A stretch of 33,662 nt of DNA from Cochliopodium minus (lineage: Eukaryota; Discosea; Himatismenida; Cochliopodiidae). Under the pieces are notes generated by a model. The model did not search any database. It worked only from the letters and a program-made list of their open reading frames with translations, and was not told where the DNA came from. The DNA lies in assembly GCA_024220525.1 (NCBI GenBank), contig JAMYWO010000084.1, forward strand, positions 1-33,662, given 5' to 3'. This document shows positions 29,970 through 33,662 of this stretch, in pieces (within the stretch, counting starts at the first letter, position 1; the number at the start of each line of letters is the position of its first letter). Made by a program: the position numbers and the translations under genes.

Positions 29970-31480
29970 TTATTTTTTTTTCACCTCGATTTGTGTGGTG
30001 AGCTTTTTTCTCTCGGGAGCTTTTTCAAGGTAAGTGTCGAAATGGCTGATGACTTTGCTCATTTTGTTGACATAATCCGACAACAAATTGTACTCCTTGT
30101 TGTCCGTGGATGTCAACTCCTTAATTTCCTTTTCAAAAAAAAACGTTTAAAAAAAATTAAAAAAATTTTAAAAAAAATAAAAAAAATTTAAAAAAAATAA
30201 AAAATTAAAAAAAAATTAAAAAAATTAAAAAAATTAAAAAAAAATTAAAAAAATTAAAAAAAATTAAATTTTTACATTGATTAAACCGAGTTGGTTGGTA
30301 AAATGATACATGGGAAGGTTGAAATAGTTGTTGACAGTGAAGTTGGAGGGCTTGTTCATGTTCTTCCAGCACTTGTGGAAAAACTTGGCGAATTTCTCGT
30401 CCTAATGAATAAATTTAAAATTAATAAAGAAGAAATAAAATTAATATTAACATAATTATTGAGTAAATACTAAAAATAAAATAAAATAAAAAGTTTGATA
30501 AAATAAATAAAAATTGTGAAATAAAATTAATGATAAAAAAAATGAACAAAAAATTACAAAATAACAAAATGATGTAAAATTAATTTAAAAACAAGAAAAA
30601 TACAAAATTAAAAAAAAAACCTAATCAAAAATTAATAAAATGAAAAAAAAAAAATGTAAAAAAAAACCTTGCTCAACAAAGTCTCAAAGTGTTCGATTCT
30701 TTTCGAATTGTTACGAACATACTCTCTGTAAATGTTCATACGATCAAAAAAAGGGGACTCCAAACTCTCCACTTTTCCGTTTTTTTCCTGCTGGGATCGC
30801 AGAGTGTTGAAAAACTTGGCGTTCATGATTCTTATGTTTTTCAAATCTTTAAAAAAAAGTTCCTCTTCTTTTTCGTTTATCATTTCTTCTTGTATCAACG
30901 GACTCACTATATTCTTTAATAAGTTTTAAAATGAAAATTTCAAAAAAAAAATGTTTAGAATCAAAATGACGTAAAATATAAAAACTATCGTCCAAAGAAA
31001 AATCTGATTATAAATTTAATTCAATTAATTTGAAATATGATATCTCATAAAGCATTAAATTATTTATTTTTTCAAATAATATTGTTTATGCTTTTTTTTT
31101 TTTTGGAAGCAAGCAATTATAATATTATTATTGTGTTTATGGATAAAGTCTTTTTTTTTATTTACTTGTATCAGCTCAGTTAAACTGCTGAGATAAGTGT
31201 ATTCATTATTTATCAATTCGAAGATCTTTTCTTGTCTTTTGATATCTAGATTGGATAATTCAGCAACTCTATAAATTTAAAACGATGATAATTTTGTGAA
31301 TATTTGTTTATATTTTTTGATATCCTTACAATTCTGGGAAATTTTCATTGCATAGATTTTTGAAGTTTGTATAAGGGATTGGCTTCAATAATTTGTTTAT
31401 ATCAATGACCTTCTTATTCTATTTTCGAAATAAAATTCATATTATATCAATAAAAAGGAAGGCCTCACTTTATTTTCCAT
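29970..31480 (-). CDS. RhoGEF (DH domain) protein
   Basis: Six exons, 31469-31480 (12 nt), 31330-31418, 31166-31268, 30668-30913, 30276-30401 and 29970-30128, give 244 residues with consistent phases. The core is a Dbl-homology domain: KRQEKIFELINNEYTYLSSL (conserved region 1), NIVSPLIQEEMINEKEEELF, FFDRMNIYREYVRNNSKRI (central YxxYxxN helix) and LPMYHFTNQLGLINEIKELT (conserved region 3), then a last helix. DH domains load GTP onto Rho-family GTPases and act at membranes and on actin. Conserved region 3 lacks the usual QR pair, so it is diverged. The frame stops after VKKK at 29970; no PH domain follows unless the GTGAAA at 29984 is a donor to an unseen exon. Confidence 0.78.
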
Positions 31481-31640
31481 ATTAATTTATGTTTTGTTGA
31501 AATATCCACAATTTTTTTTATTTTATCAAGAATTTTTTACAATAATATATAATATTCAAGGAACAGTTTGCAGGTATCATTTGTTGCTTAAAATAAATCA
31601 AACTTTAAAATAAAAAAAGGAAGTTTATTAAATTCACAAA

Positions 31641-33144
31641 ATGTCTTTCTTTGATAAATTATTTGCAAATAACCAAAATCCACAACAGAATAATCAACAA
31701 AATCAATCACAACAAAACTATAATAACCAACAGCAGAATTATAATCAAAATTATAACAATAATAATAATTATAATCCAAACAGTAGCAACAACTACAATC
31801 CAAACAGCAATTATAATCAAAACACCAATCCATTCGTAAACACACCTCCCGTTCAAAGCAATCCAAACAACAATTATAATCCCAACAATGGCAATTACAA
31901 TCAAAACAACAACATTAATAATCCTCCTCCCATCCCAAAGAGGCAATCCTCTCAAAATGTACAGCCTACACAGATCAAATGCTCTCGCTGCAAAACGATG
32001 ATAGACATGAATCTCGTTGAGGATCATAAATGCCAACAGCAGCAAAATAATCAAAATAATCAACCCCAACAAGAAACGTAAATTTCTCAATTCAATGAAT
32101 TTAATTCTCTGATTATAAAAATATATTTCTATATTTGGAATATCAATAAATCTATAAATCTTTATCGATCAAACAGTAAACAAGAATCGTATCGAAATTA
32201 AAACAAAAAATAAAATATTTCTCTTTCTAACATGAAGATTTGTTATTTTAAAGAGAATTTTTTTTTGTAAAATAATTTACATAAATCAAAATTTTAATAT
32301 TTCATTCTAAAATTTCAAAAGATCATTCTGGTCAACTCTTTTCTCCAAACCAGAGCCCAAAAAAGAACAGCCTAATAACAATAACAACATGAATAATAAT
32401 AACATTAATAATAACATGAATAACAATAACAATCTGAATAAAAATCCACAACAACCTCAAAAACAAAAAGATATTGTAGATCACATTTTTGATGACAAAG
32501 AGTTGCAAAAGAAAACTGGTGGCATGATCTCTAAAACGGGTAACAATTTATTTATTATGTATTTTCATTTATTTTTATTTATTTTTATTTATTTTATTTA
32601 TTTCAATTTATTTTATTATTTTATTTATTTTTATTTATTTTTATTTATTATATTTTCATTTTTATTTCATTTATTTTTATTTATTTTATTTATTTCAATT
32701 TATTTTATTATTTTATTTATCAAATTTATTTTATTTTCATTCATTCATTTTATTTATATCAGTTGAAGACAAAAAGTTTCAGGAGAGCGTGGGCAATACT
32801 ATTGCCCAAAATGCAGAAAAAGATGGCAATTTCCTTGTTTCTTCTTTGGCCAAAAACAAGAGTGTTCAATCTTTTTTTGGATCTGTCATTTCCAAAACTG
32901 CTCAAAATGAACAAGGTTTTTTTTTTAATAAAAATAAAGATCTTATTTCCCTCAAATCATTTTTATTTTGTTTAAAATAATCATCAAAATTTAATTTTTT
33001 AAAAAAAAAAAAGTACAGGAAAGGGTAGCTCAAAAAATGAAAGAAGAAGTCAGGAAGGACAGAACTGAACAAAAAAAGGTCGCCAAAAGTTTGTTTGGTT
33101 CGGTTGTTTCCACAATGCTCGAAAACAACAATAATAACAAATAA
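31641..33144 (+). CDS. Asn/Gln-rich protein with CxxC...HxC motif
   Basis: Four exons, 31641-32077, 32322-32539, 32763-32915 and 33014-33144, give 312 residues. After MSFFDKLFANNQNPQQ the first 110 residues are nearly all Asn, Gln, Tyr and Pro, a prion-like low-complexity tract. Then comes a small zinc-finger-like motif, KCSRCKTMIDMNLVEDHKC (C-x2-C-x11-H-x-C), followed by a second Asn/Gln tract. The C-terminal half is folded in look and helical, with two similar segments: VQSFFGSVISKTAQN and KSLFGSVVSTMLENN. No family is recognised. The last acceptor was chosen at AAAAAG|TACAG because the nearer CAG breaks the frame. Low-complexity tract plus finger suggests a protein that gathers in granules or binds a partner, but that is inference. 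Confidence 0.8.
32560..32755. repeat. A/T minisatellite in intron
   Basis: The second intron of the Asn/Gln-rich gene consists of ATTTTATTT-type units. One block of about 45 bp containing TTATTTCAATTTATTTTATT occurs twice, near 32587-32632 and 32679-32722. Confidence 0.7.
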
Positions 33145-33265
33145 AACTTTTAAAATTTTTATTGAAAATATTTTTTATTTTGTTCAAAAAATTGAAAACG
33201 AAGACTCAAAATTCAGAATATTTTTTTACATTAAATTTTATTTAAAGATTTTCTTTTAATTTGAT

Positions 33266-33512
33266 TTAAAGAGAATGAATGTACTCAGAATTAATCTGTT
33301 GAGGAGCGTTATGAATTTCGGTTAATCTCAAATATTTCACGACATGTTCCTGTTTGGAAATGATGACGTAGAATCTCACTACTTTCCCTTCATCCACCAC
33401 CTCAGAATGTGTGAGCTTTTTTGTTGTATGGTTGTAGACAAAAACTCTTCTGTCCTTGGTAACTAGAACTTTCATGATACTAGGTTTGGTGTTGATCATA
33501 TCCCCATTGTAT
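33266..33512 (-). CDS. partial gene, last exon only
   Basis: An open frame enters in phase 2 from a splice acceptor at 33513-33514 and runs 82 codons to a stop at 33266. It reads YNGDMINTKPSIMKVLVTKD, then RRVFVYNHTTKKLTHSEVVD, and ends NSEYIHSL. The alternating beta-like pattern with Gly-Asp turns could come from a beta-propeller or similar fold, but I do not recognise it. Upstream exons would lie beyond the satellite at the window end, so the gene is cut off. It converges on the Asn/Gln-rich gene, 121 bp between stops. Confidence 0.6.
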
Positions 33513-33534
33513 CTTCATGAATGAAATATAAGAA

Positions 33535-33662
33535 ATGAAATTAATAAAATAAATTTGATAAAATAAAATAAATAAAATAAATTTGATAAATAAAATAAAT
33601 AAAATAAATAAAATAAATAAAATAAATAAAATAAATTTGATAAATAAAATAAATAAAATAAA
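33535..33662. repeat. A/T satellite at right end
   Basis: Arrays of AAATAAAAT / AAATAAATA units broken by a recurring TTTGAT spacer (three times) run to the last base. It is the same family as the array at 1-76. Confidence 0.9.

Noticed and set aside
31588-32090. Minus-strand frames, Cys/Tyr or Ile/Val rich
   Set aside because: They are antisense to the Asn/Gln-rich exon; repeats of CAA and AAT keep the opposite strand open.
1-33662. CRISPR array, rRNA or tRNA genes, viral or retro-elements
   Set aside because: No spaced direct repeats, no cloverleaf or rRNA-like stretch and no capsid, integrase or reverse transcriptase motif was seen by eye.
1-33662. Non-standard genetic code
   Set aside because: TAA, TAG and TGA each end well supported genes, and conserved proteins such as pyruvate kinase have no internal stops after splicing.

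Overview
This window is nuclear DNA of a very AT-rich, intron-rich, single-celled eukaryote. The evidence is genes split by GT-AG introns of about 40-340 nt made of A/T runs, very short spacers (often 80-130 bp between genes), A-runs just before start codons, Asn/Gln-rich tracts coded by AAT/AAC/CAA, and typical eukaryotic products (Mediator subunit, Qa-SNAREs, RhoGEF, RasGAP, Hop2). Stop codons TAA, TAG and TGA are all used as in the standard code. The style recalls amoeboid protists, but the lineage cannot be fixed from the sequence. The same A/T satellite sits at both ends, so the window is probably a whole contig broken at repeats. There is one ambiguous base (29225).

Layout. 1-3.2 kb: satellite, an F-box gene fragment (-), a small unknown ORF (+) and mostly empty AT-rich DNA. 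3.2-6.0 kb (-): a seven-exon CAMTA-like gene, CG-1 + poly-Asn + TIG, with a leucine-rich-repeat end where ankyrin repeats are usual. 6.6-7.5 kb (+): a secreted folate-receptor-like Cys-rich protein. 7.7-8.8 kb (-): an unrecognised 306-residue protein. 9.2-12.7 kb (-): a roughly 16-exon gene reading LOV photosensor - DEP - RasGAP. 12.7-14.2 kb: the largest spacer. 14.2-16.8 kb (+): a 15-exon, 536-residue unknown with exons as short as 10-27 nt. 17.0-18.6 kb (+): a secreted CE2/SGNH-type esterase. 18.7-21.7 kb (+): pyruvate kinase, 11 exons. 21.8-23.9 kb (-): SLC35F-like transporter. 24.1-24.8 kb (+): MED6. 24.9-28.4 kb (-): two tandem syntaxin-16/Tlg2 paralogues with signs of gene conversion. 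28.5-29.0 kb (-): Hop2-like protein, N-terminus unresolved. 29.2-29.8 kb (+): MORN-like fragment. 30.0-31.5 kb (-): RhoGEF DH domain without a visible PH domain. 31.6-33.1 kb (+): Asn/Gln-rich protein with one small zinc-finger-like motif. 33.3-33.5 kb (-): last exon of a gene cut by the contig end.

The genes do not form a pathway; this is a mixed housekeeping and signalling stretch. The strongest novelty candidates are the LOV-DEP-RasGAP protein (a possible light-controlled switch on Ras) and the CAMTA-like protein whose TIG and LRR parts lie in one exon. All exon models are hand-built from splice sites, reading phase and family motifs; no alignment or search was run. No retrovirus-like or other viral element was seen.
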